A stretch of DNA of 64,000 nucleotides, taken from assembly GCA_963576475.1 (NCBI GenBank), contig OY754972.1:36230978-36294977 (forward strand), in the 5' to 3' direction. Below are positions 19,150 to 30,339 of this stretch, piece by piece. The translations under genes were made by a program, and so were the position numbers. Every line of letters begins with the position of its first letter. Within the stretch, counting starts at the first letter, position 1. A model generated the notes under the pieces. That model was not told where the DNA came from. It ran no database searches and worked only from the letters and a program-made list of their open reading frames with translations. Origin of the DNA: Molanna angustata. Lineage: Eukaryota > Arthropoda > Insecta > Trichoptera > Molannidae.

Positions 19150-19310
19150 TTCATAACATCACGGCGTTTCCCCCAATGTGGGGTAGCAAGCGACAGGTGT
19201 GCGAGTGTGAATTACACAAATGTGATGTATTTTCAATTACTCGGCTCTTACGGGTCACCCGAAAACGATGATACCTAATATAAAAAAGTGGAAACACTAT
19301 TCTATCTCAT
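19150..19310 (+). repeat. REP-F copy
   Basis: CATCACGGCGTTTCCCCCAA, GGTAGCAAGCGACAGGTGTG, then CGGCTCTTACGG and AAAAAGTGGAAACACTATTC as in the 6236 copy. Confidence 0.7.
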
Positions 19311-19327
19311 TTTAAATGGATATATAT

Positions 19328-19392
19328 ATTGGGGCGAATATTGGGGGCTACGAATATGATGGTGTTTTGGAAACGGAAAGAAAGTAAGTGAG
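19328..19392 (+). repeat. Short repeat shared with 53570-53630
   Basis: CGAATATTGGGGGCTACGAA and TATGATGGTG with a following ACGGAAAG match CGAATATTGGGACCTACAAA / TATGATGGTG near 53577. Possibly a LINE tail; the class is unknown. Confidence 0.5.
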
Positions 19393-19640
19393 AATGTAAA
19401 AGATGCCACTAATGTTGATAAAGCCAAGGATAGAATGTAAAAGATGCCACTAATGTTGATAAAGCCAAGGATAGAATGTAAAAGATGCCACTAATGTTGA
19501 TAAAACCAAGGATAGAATGTAAAAGATGCCACTAATGTTGATAAAGCCAAGGATAGAATGTAGAAGATGCCACTAATGTTGATAAAGCCAAGGATAGAAT
19601 GTAAAAGATGCCACTAATGTTGATGAAGCCAAGGATAGAG
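19393..19640. repeat. 41-bp tandem repeat, six units
   Basis: Unit GAATGTAAAAGATGCCACTA + ATGTTGATAAAGCCAAGGATA, six near-identical copies with one or two changes each. One frame of a unit reads NVKDATNVDKAKDR, which resembles the RTE-like tail (R-x-C-M-N-V-D-E-A) found at 29380-29420. The array probably grew from a LINE fragment. The period is not a multiple of three, so it cannot encode a repeat protein. Confidence 0.9.
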
Positions 19641-19704
19641 GTGTGTGACGCTCGCTTTTCCCGTTAAGTATTTTTTTCTCGTTAAGTTGGGTAGGTACTT
19701 TATA

Positions 19705-20130
19705 CATACATACATACCATCACGCCATGTCCCTTACGGGGTAAGCAGAGAGAACCGAGCGCCATACTTCTCTATTTTTGAACACATTTCTGGCTTCCTT
19801 TACATCCATGCATCGTCTCATACATGCTCGTCGATTATTCAAACTTTTTATGTTTCCTTCTTTCAAAATATCATTCACATGGTCATGCCATCCCTTTCTG
19901 GGGCGACCTCTGCTATTCACTCCTTCTCTTGCACCCATGTATATAATATGTTATTGGTCAGTCGTTCATTCTTTCAATATGTCCAAACCACCTCAAGGCA
20001 TTCACTTTCATTTTACATATAATAGTCTTCTTTGTCTTGCATTCTCTCCTTATATAGGTACTCATTTTTTATTCTGTCATATATCGTTCTATTTCATACT
20101 CTTCTTAGTGATCTCATACTTTATACACAA
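19705..20130 (-). pseudogene. RTE-like LINE C-terminal relic
   Basis: The minus strand reads MRSLRRV...NRTIYDRIKNE, then KMKVNALRWFGHIERMND, then SRGRPRKGWHDHVNDILKEG and NNRRACMRRCMDVKEARNVF, ending ...SAYPVRDMA. Frame changes near 20010 and 19940 break it. This is the C-terminal domain after reverse transcriptase in one RTE-like family that recurs at 28150-29460, 58770-59000 and as shorter tails. Its left end abuts HEL-A copy 20137-21183 with 6 bp between. Confidence 0.8.
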
Positions 20131-20136
20131 ATAAAA

Positions 20137-20902
20137 CTAGTTGCATGTAACACATGATATCCAACTGTCGATAGCGATAGTATGTATAGTTGAAGAATAA
20201 GTACCACACTATAATCCCATAAATACAAATTATTTAAAATTTTAAGATATTTGATTTTCTATACAACACATATACCTATGTATGTATGTCAGGATAGTAT
20301 GGAGGTCAGTCCTTTGATCCTACCCAGAATATGAAAACAGCATGATGGTATGTATGTATGTTGGGAGATTAGTATCAAATTATTAAGTCTTCTTAGATAT
20401 TGTGAGTAGGCTACTTCCATACAAATTGTATGAAGCAATGTCGTCATTAAATTCAATTTTTATAAAAATTGTTAAAAAAAATTGAGATGTGCTAATACAA
20501 TGTTAATATTTTTTATAGAAAATTAAATTATCTAGTTGGGGTCTTTCGGCTTTTTTCGATATTTTCGATATAATATAGGCAGTTAATCTCATAAATTTTT
20601 CATAAAAAAAATATTTTTCTTAATAAAAAATGTTTGAGAAACTCTGGAATAAAAAAAAAACTTATTTGAGATTTTGTATTTGTCTATGTTCATACCAATT
20701 TTCAGCTTTCTAGCTTTTATGGTTTCTGAGATATATGGAAAAATAAACCAAAATTTCAAAAGTTGATAACCCCTGACTGAAACAAAAATTCACAATTCTG
20801 AGTATAAAAGTTTTGTAACCCTAACTGTATATATATTCTGAAATTTTGGGCTCTGTAAATTGAGCGAATCAAAAGTTATAAGGGGACACACACACACACA
20901 CA

Positions 20903-20980
<78 letters not shown>

Positions 20981-21183
20981 ACAAAACTCACATAAAATGT
21001 TCTACTCCGAATTCTGAGTAAATCCATGTATGGGAACATATATGCTGCGAGGCCTCTAGTTGGTGTTATTAGCATGCAAAAAGTCCACTACACCATACAA
21101 AATTTTCCTTCGTACACGCATCTTGGCTTAATAATGTCGATTCATTCAGAGAATTGAATTCTCATGAACGAATCGACAGTTGG
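20137..21183 (-). mobile_element. HEL-A complete copy
   Basis: Minus-strand element: CCAACTGTCGATTCG at 21183 preceded by T, CA/GT tract at 20886-20985, ATCGACAGTTGG equivalent at 20160-20172, the CATGT/ACATG hairpin, and CTAG at 20137-20140 followed by T. Length 1,047 bp. Diverged from the 4481 copy by scattered substitutions, so an older insertion. Confidence 0.75.
20886..20985. repeat. (CA)n microsatellite inside HEL-A
   Basis: About 48 CA units with one CC interruption near 20909. Confidence 0.95.
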
Positions 21184-21860
21184 ATAATATGATTTATCAA
21201 CAGGTTAAAAAGATACGAACTTTTATTATTTGAAAAATTGGTGTCATATCTTTAAAATTTTATATTTTCAGACCGTTTATGTTCGTTATAGACCGTTGTT
21301 ATATTTTAAATGTAATGTTTACTAAGAATTTACAATGAAAGTGTAAAAAATTCCACTGCGAAAAGTGTCGCTTAGAAATCAAATTTTAAATTATGTCACA
21401 TTTTTTAGTTGACAAAATGTTATCCGTCGATGAAAGAAATTTAAATATCGGGTGACATGGTTTGACAAGAGGTGCGATAACTTTGAAGGATTCTCTTACA
21501 GCGACAAGGGGAGCGTCCATTATTTTTTTGCGAAGACATTTTTCACAATTAGGCATATCTTATATAAACATAATTATTTTTAGCCTTTGAAGATTTTTTT
21601 TTTTTCCTAATTTGATATTCGATAAAGTAATTATCGCTCAAGTGTTATAAGGTAACTAACGAATCTCCCGGGTATAACTTAACAACACCTGCTAATTAAC
21701 AGGAGCGATGTTATTACAAGGTTTGAAATATTATGATAATATTCAAATCTACGAATATAACTTTGTCACTAGTTTACCACCAAAGTTATTAAACATATTG
21801 TCGTTTCGTTTTGTAGAACAGGATGTTTCAAAAAAGGATATTGCGTGAACATCAAAAGTA
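21184..21860. other. Unassigned AT-rich stretch
   Basis: Nothing recognised. Confidence 0.35.
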
Positions 21861-21865
21861 TTGAA

Positions 21866-22150
21866 AAAATATACTGAATGTTTGTAAAGTATTTAAAATA
21901 TACTGAATGTTTGTAAAGTATTTAAAATATACTGAATGTTTGTAAAGTATTTAAAATATACTGAATGTTTGTCAAGTATTTAAAATATACTGAATGTTTG
22001 CACTTGAAAAAGTAAAGAATTGAATATATACTGAATGTTTGCACTTGAAAAAAGTAAAGAATTGAATATATACTGAATGTTTGCACTTGAAAAAAGTAAA
22101 GAATTGAATATATACTGAATGTTTGCACTTGAAAAAAGTAAAATATCGAA
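21866..22150. repeat. Two nested tandem arrays (29 bp, then 42 bp)
   Basis: First, about four units of ATATACTGAATGTTTGTAAA + GTATTTAAA (29 bp). From about 21995, about four units of ATATACTGAATGTTTGCACT + TGAAAAAAGTAAAGAATTGAAT (42 bp). Both share ATACTGAATGTTTG, so the second likely grew from the first by expansion. ATATTGAATGTTTGCAC recurs at 22430. Confidence 0.9.
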
Positions 22151-22487
22151 AATATTATAGAATTATAATGTACAGAAGCCGCATGTAGTACAAATTTCGA
22201 ATTCAAATGTATCAAGTTTTTTTTACATGTGTGTGTGAGGGGGTAGATCGGTTGGTCTACGTTTTATGTAGGTGTGCGTATCGGTAGGTGTACGTATACT
22301 AGAAATTCGTCTGTTTCCTCGTAGTTTTAGTTGGCATACATTCATTGCGCTGACTAGGTATCTGTATCATATATAATCTGAAAATATATAGAATTGTTGC
22401 ACTTCAGAAAGATATTAAAGTATTGAAAATATATTGAATGTTTGCACATTAGAAAAAAATAGTGAATAAAAAAAATATTCATTCATT

Positions 22488-22535
22488 CATACCACTACGG
22501 CATTTCCCACAATGTGAAGTAACCATCAACTGATT
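22488..22535 (+). repeat. REP-F fragment
   Basis: ACCACTACGGCATTTCCCAC followed by AATGTGAAGTAACCATCAAC. Confidence 0.6.
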
Positions 22536-22605
22536 ACGTTTTGAATGGGACGATGACACATGCGTGTGTATTACCCACACACCAATCACGTCTTCTTTAT
22601 ATCAG

Positions 22606-23183
<578 letters not shown>

Positions 23184-23552
23184 TGTAGACTTAAATTAAA
23201 TAAGTAATGTTTTTTGTCATTCCTTTATCTGATTTCCTTTTTGTTACCTTTATTATCATTCCCTACGTCTTTTTCCCATCTTAAGTCTCTCCTGACCTCT
23301 GTGAAGTTAATCCTACCGAAATACTTCAGTTCTTTTCAAAAAAATATACCATCAATTTGGGATAATCTTTTGTGTCCATTGTTGACACGAGTAATACTTT
23401 TTTGATGCTCTCTAATTGCTCCAAGTAAATTTTTTTTTCAGAACCCACCGCTCTTCATATTATTGAAATTGTGAAATTTCAAAATCTGAGGTGACATATG
23501 AGTTGGAAAATAACAAGTTATTAAATTTTTTGGTAAATACATTTTGAATTTG

Positions 23553-24237
23553 CTTTAAGAGAGTGACTGCTGCCAACGTACCTATTTTTTCAATTTGATA
23601 TACCATCATTATTACTAAACGAATCATTTTGAAAAAAATAACCTAGTTAGTTTGGATATTAATAAAGAGAAATATACCTTAACTTTTTGATTATGTTCTG
23701 TATATATTCTTGTAGGAAAATAATAAGCATACCCCGATTTTAGACATTTATCTTAAATTTCTAAAAAAATATAAGGTATGGAGCAATATTTTTTTTTGTA
23801 AATTAAAGAAGAACAAAATATCTGGAAAAATATGATATGACGTTGCATTAACGCATCAGGTTAAGTAAATAATCCAAAAAAACTTTTATTACGCAATGGC
23901 GCTGAATGAAAAATAAATGTTTTTTAGGTTTATTTACTAAACCTGAAGCATTAATGCAACGTCACATCATATTTTTCTAGATATTTTTGTCTTCTTTAAT
24001 TTAAAAAAAAATATATTACTCTCCTTTATTAAAAATATATTATAAACGTTGAAAATCGGGGTATGCCATTATTTTTCTACAAGAATTTATACAGAACATT
24101 ATCAAAAAGTTTAGGTATATTTTTGTTTATTAATACCCAAACTATCTAAATTATTTTTTTCAAAACGATTTGATAAGAAATAATGACGGTATATCAAATT
24201 GAAAAATAGGTACGTTGGCAGCAGTCCCCCCTTAAAG
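23553..24237. mobile_element. Long fold-back element, 685 bp
   Basis: Starts CTTTAAG...GACTGCTGCCAACGTACC and ends GGTACGTTGGCAGCAGTC...CTTAAAG. The arms of about 330 bp pair along nearly their whole length, meeting near 23880-23920. Matching blocks include CAATTTGATATACC, GTTCTGTATA, CATACCCCGATTTT and TTGCATTAACGC/GCATTAATGCAA. No transposase frame. A target duplication could not be fixed. Confidence 0.8.
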
Positions 24238-24239
24238 AC

Positions 24240-24690
24240 AAAAAAGGATGTCATGGTTTGGATGAACAAGAAATAGGTAGTTAAATAAAAATTCGATACA
24301 TCAATAGTATTAAAAATGTATCTACCTGCATATACGAAAGAAACATAATATTACATATGTGAAATCTTATAATGCAAGAGTCATTGGTTAAATTTTTGTA
24401 TTTAAAGCAATCAAGTACTATACCTTTAATATTATGACACTATTTTTGTACTAGGTATTTTGAGTTGTATCTGGTGAGCAATTTAGCTAATTTATTGAAT
24501 TTATACTACATAAATCCGTTGAAAGCTCTTAGACTTATTAAATCGTATGCTCCTGATGACATGCAAACTTTATAACGTACTTTTCATAATTATTATTTTT
24601 TCAAACATAGGTACGCAAAATTATTATTTCTTTCATTTCACTCTCTGATTTAAAAAAAACATTCATTATTGATAATTAATATGTTTGATT
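24240..24690. other. Unassigned AT-rich stretch
   Basis: No feature recognised. Confidence 0.35.
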
Positions 24691-24697
24691 TTTAGCT

Positions 24698-24824
24698 GAT
24701 TGGTAACCGGAGGGGTTATCAATCAACAGTAGTTATTTAGTAACCAGATGGGTTACCAATCAAGCGTAGTTTAGTAACCAGAGGGGTTACTATAAAATAT
24801 AGGTGGTAACCAGAGGGATAACCA
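24698..24824. repeat. Cluster of four GGTAACC/GGTTACC palindromes
   Basis: Four hairpin-like sites with the plan (G)GTAACC-(A/G)GAGG-GGTTA(C)C start at about 24701, 24739, 24773 and 24804, spaced 31-38 bp. The first is palindromic over about 27 bp (GATTGGTAACC...GGTTATCAATC). They could be repeated protein-binding sites in an LTR or leader, or a small array of inverted units. Confidence 0.8.
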
Positions 24825-24984
24825 ATAATGAGAGTTAACTTTATCCCAATTAAGTGGATATGATTTGAAATAAGAACACAAGGACAGTGGTTTAGAGAGA
24901 AGAAGAAAGAATAGGTACAAATTTACAATGAGTATATTGATCACAATAACAGTTTGCTTAAAGGTAAATTTACAATTGATACAA

Positions 24985-25400
24985 TTACTTACAAAGGAAC
25001 TTTCTCACGATGAGTAGGTATAACGAGCGAGTTAGCGAGTGTGTTCGAAGTGTCCGATTATTCGCATGGTGAAGTACCATCGTGCTCGCGGGGTCGAGAG
25101 ATGAAGTGTCGGCGAGACGGCGTGGTCGAGAAGCGACCAGTGGTTGCGTGGTCGTAACGGCGGCGTGAAGTGACGAATCGAAGTGACGAAAATACGGAAG
25201 TGAAGTGACGACGTGTAGAGGTGTAGACTCCCTTAAATAGTGCTGCGCCGGGGGTAGCAAGTTCAATGTCCTTGAACTTTCTAGACCATTTCATTGAAGT
25301 ATCATACCCAGTTGAGGAGTATTGTCACTAGTTTGACGTTGCGGGCGATGAACTCGGCCTAGCGACAAACAAATATACTTGCCGTCGCTAGGCGCGCGCT
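24985..25400. other. GC-richer block, possible LTR or promoter piece
   Basis: Contains four GAAGTGACGA motifs (25165-25215), a TATA-like CTATTTAAGGG on the minus strand near 25238, and a CCTAGCGAC...GTCGCTAGG hairpin (25358-25392). Base composition contrasts with both sides. I could not find TG/CA ends with a target duplication, so LTR identity is only a guess. Frames of 78-110 codons show no recognisable protein. Confidence 0.3.
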
Positions 25401-25524
25401 CGAAAGAGATTTCGAGATGTGGTCTGCCACAGATTGATTTAATAGAAAGAAGAAGACGTGTGATAGTATATTTGTATAAATAAATTATGTAAAGTTTTGT
25501 ATCCATTAAATAATGCTGATCTAT

Positions 25525-26000
25525 TTTTATTGACAAACTTTTTAACATCTCAATAGAGATGAATTTGGTATATTGTAGAAGAACCAGGAACACGAGACAC
25601 ATACAGGGCTTGCGACCTGTCATCGGCTGGTTTACGTGATCACTTTATGCGCTTGCGCAACGTTCACCAATTATGACTTCTTTTTGAGTTCCCTTATCAA
25701 TGTAATTTTTGAAAGTTCTATATATTTGAATAGTGTGTAACAATACAACTAAAAAAAAGGAACTATGCTATTGCCATCTATGGAGTAACGGAAAAGCCTT
25801 TTTTTGTGTAACGCCATCTATTAAGAAATTAAGAAATTAGTTTATTTGTAAACAATGAAAGCAACAGTCCTCATAAATGAGATGACGGTGTCTCGTACAG
25901 ATGTCACTCCTGAACTAAAAAGTTTGTGAATAAAAATATCACTTGACTCCCGACAGGGAAAAAAATCCAATGTTTGCATATATGCAATTAAAAAATATTC
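25525..26000 (+). repeat. REP-E dispersed repeat
   Basis: Fullest copy: TTTTTAACATCTCAATAGAG, TCATCGGCTGGTTTACGTGA, TTTATGCGCTTGCGCAACGT, ending in AAAAAAATCCAATGTTTGCA. Relatives at 1430-1885 (-), 54625-54745 and 55880-56085. Confidence 0.65.
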
Positions 26001-26227
26001 GAATGCTGATCTACATCATTTCCGAAAGAAAACGTATTTTTTGTTATTAATATTTTTGTACAACGTACTCAAGTGGACTTGTTACCACTATGTCATTTCT
26101 TTCAACCAAACATAATATAACAATATGAGATAATTTAAAAGAACAAAAAATAAAAAAAGAACATAGGACGCGTGAAAAAAATTAATTGCAATAAAATAAT
26201 TGGCATTGGAGAAGGAGAGGAAAAGTG
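26000..26227. other. Unassigned AT-rich stretch
   Basis: No feature recognised. Confidence 0.3.
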
Positions 26228-26267
26228 GTTGCAGTGTATTGAAGTGAAAGTTTCAATACACTGCAAC
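26228..26267. other. Perfect 16-bp hairpin
   Basis: GTTGCAGTGTATTGAA pairs fully with TTCAATACACTGCAAC across an 8-base loop. Could be a small inverted duplication or a foldable RNA; expression is unknown. Confidence 0.75.
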
Positions 26268-26460
26268 TAATTACACAGCAAATGAATTCTTGTAAAACTT
26301 CAATTCAAAATTTGTTTAGAATATTTAACCGACGCTAAAGTAAGTATGAGGAGGTTATCGATTCGACATAACCTTCATGGAATAACCTTCATCAACATCA
26401 CTGAAAAGGAAAAATAAAAGTGAATTTAAAAAATCTGATATAAAAGATACAATTAATAAT

Positions 26461-27345
26461 AAAACGAGTGGGTTGTGGCCAACACTAAACTCTCCACACC
26501 ATAGTAAGCGTTCTTCTTGAAAGGTTGACAATCTCTAAATGCATTTTTATGAAGTAGGTACATTTCTATTACATTCTTACCATACATACAAAAACATTGT
26601 CACGAAACTCATAGTTTGAGAAATTTTAAGTAAAATTATGAGACAGTGTATCAATGTTGATGAGGCGATGTACATATGTGTCAATATAGAAGAATGCGGT
26701 GTTCGGTTCGCACTGCCTATCCCTTGAGGAAGATAGAAGTTTAGAGTAAAATAAACACTTGTCTATAGAGACACATACATACAATATCAATATGAAGTTG
26801 ATCACTCAATTTTACAGACCCATACAGAAGCTTTTTTACTTCTGTTATATACATTTTTCATACAAATATGAAAATTTCACATTGATATGGCACACCATAG
26901 ATTATTTTCTTTGAATTTAGACAATCCTTGAATGCATTTTAATGTATATTTGTTGAATCAAAATTTCAAACGGTATAAAAATACTTCGATTTTCCAGACC
27001 GTGAGAGCAATTTGAAAATTAGAACAGTTGAAATCATAGAGAAGAAATTAACGGGTATCTATGAAAAACTAATCAGATCTAGATCTATACATTTTACACA
27101 TATGATGTTAATATGAAGTCGATTGGACTTATAGTTTGGGCTGTAGAGAGGACACAAAAAGGATAATCCGTACGGCGTACGCCGTTCGCCATACGCCATA
27201 CATATAAACACATCACAACGAAACTCACAGTGTGCACTCTCTACATGATACCCGTTGAGAAATTGATGTAAAAAATACGCTTAAAAATTGTGAAATCATG
27301 ACTCTCCACTATTCCATAGTGTGAAGAGTAGGTAAAAATATAAAC
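26461..27345 (+). repeat. REP-B, uninterrupted copy
   Basis: About 885 bp matching 6618-7303 joined to 10624-10780. It carries the same embedded RTE-like tail (ATGAGACAGTGTATCAATGT, 26640-26730) and then TTATAGTTTGGGCTGTAGAG, a CGTACGGCGTACGCC palindromic patch and ATGACTCTCCACTATTCCA. No open frame. It serves as the pre-insertion reference for the RTE element. Confidence 0.8.
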
Positions 27346-28148
27346 ATGATACAAAAAATTACACTACAGCATAGTATGAAATAATTACCGTATATAAAAA
27401 TGAAAAACATAGTTTCGAAAATATTTGTTTCCATGTAGGTTACTAACTTTTTAGAAGTAATATCATTTTACATTTTTAACAGTGTCATTTTTTCTGCAAT
27501 TTTGTGACAATTCAATCCAATTATTTTTAAATTATCATCTCACCATGCGCTGTGTTTTCGTGTTATGTGACAATATAATGTCCGATGTGACATTGTAACC
27601 TGAAAATTACGACACCATATTATGTGAGTGCAGTCTGTCACATTGTAACAATGTCGTCAAATTTTCAGAGGGAACATCTTTGTATCAGAAAACTGAGCCG
27701 TTACCAAAAGGAACAGAGATCATTTTCAGAGAAAATAAAAAAAAACATGACATGCTCAATCATTTTTTTTATGATCGCCAGGTGTGCCGGTGTAAAATGG
27801 TAATATTTAGGTGAACCTCATTGTGTGCTGAGTGTGGTATATGGTTTTGCCTAGCACCCATATGTATATCCTCGGAGACAGTCGGATGTCTTCGTGAAAC
27901 AAGTGATTGACCGAGGTCATACTAACGCCCGCCATGCGCATTCCGTAAGAACGGCTCCATGCTCCATATCGCGAACATCATGTTCGTCTATGTAGTTATT
28001 GTATATAGATTGCGCATGCAATATAATAAGATAATATCCAGTGTATTTAATAAAACTATCGATTAATGCCAGCAAATCAAAGGCAATGGTCTTTGAAAAG
28101 AGTGAAAGCAGAACAGCGTGTAAAATAAGAGTAGAGAATGAATGGCTC
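27346..28148. other. Unassigned stretch
   Basis: No coding frame recognised. AGGTGTGCCGGTGTAAAATGG at 27780 is a weak REP-F echo. Confidence 0.35.
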
Positions 28149-28149
28149 G

Positions 28150-28312
28150 AGTAAATATGTCAACCTATGAAGCATATTTCAACGGAATGATCGGCTTGAT
28201 AAGGAGATCGAAAGAAGAAGTAGGGTTTGGAATAGCGTGAATGGAGAACTAAGACCTATTATGAATGATCGAAATATATCAAAGGAAGCCAAAGTAACAA
28301 TACAGAGAATTT
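28150..28312 (+). pseudogene. RTE-like LINE relic, 5' piece
   Basis: Reads NDRLDKEIERRSRVWNSVNG then ELRPIMNDRNISKEAKVTIQ, the post-reverse-transcriptase part of an RTE-like protein. The frame then turns into unrelated LINE sequence; the RTE text resumes at about 29010. Confidence 0.7.
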
Positions 28313-29008
28313 TAATAAAAATTATACTAAAAAAACCGTATGACTTCCCAACTAATAATGTGATCAAACTTTTTCCAGTCCCGCCACTCTCAAAAATATA
28401 CAACAAAATCGCATTGCTACAAATACATAAAGAAATCAGCAACAATATACACACAGACACAAATATTAGTACTAGAAATAGCACCATAGGTGGTCTTACG
28501 ACACCTTTATTTCGAACTACTACAGCACAACATCATTATATATATAAAGGCATTAAATTATTTAACAACCTACAAATAAATATTAGAACAGAAACAAATT
28601 ACAAATTATTTAAAGATAAACTCAAGACACTTTGAAACACTCTCCCTTATATTCCATTCTATAAAATTGCTATTTTTGTGGTTAATTTTTATTTTTCTAT
28701 GTACCTGTTGTAATTTAAATGTTGGTGTTTTCTTGATTTTGGATGTATTTTTTTTGTTCTTTCTATATTTTGTTCTGAAATTGTGTCCTTTTTTATATAT
28801 AATTATTAATTGATTAGTTTTATATATTTTATAAGATTTATTTTATGTATTTTTTGTGAAGTATTCATATAATGTAAGCAAAGAGCTGCTGCTTTCCTTA
28901 ACACAAGCTTCTAGTTTAAATTAGGAAAGGAAATATTAATATGTTGATATATGTAACCAAATATTTGTAAATGTATGTATTGTATAATAAATAAAAAAAA
29001 AAAAAAAA
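28313..29008 (+). pseudogene. CR1/Jockey-like LINE 3' end inserted in RTE relic
   Basis: From about 28320 the frame reads KKPYDFPTNNVIKLFPVPPL, then IALLQIHKE, ending FNNLQINIRTETNYKLFKDK and a TGA at about 28633. This is the C-terminus of a CR1/Jockey-type protein, similar in form to the tail at 4386-4475. A 3' UTR of about 350 bp ends in AATAAATAAA plus about 16 A (28985-29008). A severe 5' truncation is typical of target-primed insertion. The left junction is not exactly placed. Confidence 0.7.
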
Positions 29009-29462
29009 GTTGCCATTCATAACGCTATCGTTGCCATTCATACCTTGACGTATATAAGTAAAACCTGGACATGCCAGAAATCACACGAAAGAATAAATGT
29101 AGTTGAAATGAGATCGTTAAGAAGAATTTGTAATAGAAAGATCTATGACAGGGTAAAAAAAAGAACATAAAGAAATAATGTAAGATGAATAAAGATGTCA
29201 TAAACAGAATGAAACAGATTGGTTACATGGGGATAATGGATGAGGAACGCCTGACGAAGAAAATATATAGTATGGATAGGAATGGAATGAGAAGTCAGGG
29301 ACGCCCGAGAAAGGGATGGCTCGACCATCTGAACGATATTCTGAAAGACGGAAATGTTAGAAGCGTGAGCAACAGACGAACATGTATGAGACGATGCATG
29401 AATGTGGATGAGGCGGTCGGGTCTCTCTGCCTAACCCGCAAGGGACATGACGCGATGGTATA
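29009..29462 (+). pseudogene. RTE-like LINE relic, 3' piece
   Basis: Reads YISKTWTCQKSHERINVVEM then RSLRRICNRKIYDRVKKRT, later GRPRKGWLDHLNDILKDGNV and SNRRTCMRRCMNVDEAVG. Same family as 19705-20130 and 58770-59000. Frame changes and stops near 29165-29215. The opening 13 bases GTTGCCATTCATA are duplicated 21 bp later. Confidence 0.75.
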
Positions 29463-29489
29463 TATGTATGTATTAATTTGATAAATATA

Positions 29490-29590
29490 TCACACTGAAC
29501 TATGTGAGATATTATTTTGCCTCTTGTATGTATATTTCGTTCCAAGGCTCTTACTTGACACCCGAAAACAATGATAATAGGAAAAGTTAG
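29490..29590 (+). repeat. REP-F downstream part
   Basis: AACTATGTGAGATATTATTT and GGCTCTTACTTGACACCCGA match the 6380-6460 part of REP-F. Confidence 0.5.
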
Positions 29591-29639
29591 AAAGCAAGTC
29601 AGTGTCTCACTGCACAAGAAATCAAACAGATAATTTCAA

Positions 29640-29795
29640 AGTTGAGATGGAGGAATAATATATACCAAAATGTTTGCACGCTCTGGATTCCTCGATGCAA
29701 ACCACACAGGACAGGATGACGTGGAGGCAAATGGAAGAGGCCTGTGTCCAGGAGTGGACGAGATTAGGCCAAGTAAGAAGAAGATGATTTGACAT
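29640..29795 (+). pseudogene. LINE C-terminal scrap
   Basis: One frame reads QDRMTWRQMEEACVQEWTRL then GQVRRR, the extreme C-terminus of an RTE-like protein of the kind also seen at 54940-55175, with a GAAGAAGATG tail. Confidence 0.55.
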
Positions 29796-30338
29796 TCATA
29801 AAATAACTAGTCACCAGAGGTTGATTGTCTCAAAAATAACTGATTCACAGAACTACGCGGGTTAGTGGAATATTTAAATTTCAAATTATTCCTTTTTGCA
29901 AAAAACCTCTCCGTGCTTTCTTTGTGGACAATGTTCACAGTATACGACATAGGACTATTATGATGGGAACGATGTGCGCAGCAACAACTGTGATGCAGCC
30001 ACTATCGCATGTTTCTCAACCTAATCATTGTACACATTTCTACCGTTATATTTATGTATGAAAGAGCACATTCACTTTTTACGTGATTAAATGTACCTAT
30101 ACTTATATTGTCCTCATGGTACATCTTTTTTGTTCTTTCAAAAATGTATAGAGGTAATGTCTTTTGAATTAATACTCTAGTAGCCTGAAGAAGCTACGTG
30201 GTGTAGTGAGTAGTATATTTTCTGTCGATAAAGCAGTAGGAAAAAAATAAATAAAATTAACGTGTAATATAATATTTTTAGAGAGATAAATAAATAAAAT
30301 ATGCATATAAATTTATCATTTCAATCACATTTATTACT
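29796..30338. other. Unassigned AT-rich stretch
   Basis: No feature recognised. Confidence 0.35.
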
Positions 30339-30339
30339 T

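Noticed and set aside
19393..19640. CRISPR-like array
   Set aside because: Units abut directly with no unique spacers; it is a simple tandem repeat in a eukaryotic context.
24698..24824. CRISPR-like array of palindromic repeats
   Set aside because: Only four variable dyads with related spacers, no cas genes, eukaryotic DNA.
25058..25294. 78-110-codon minus-strand frames in the GC-richer block
   Set aside because: No motif or homology recognised, basic composition follows local GC content; kept only as an unassigned block.
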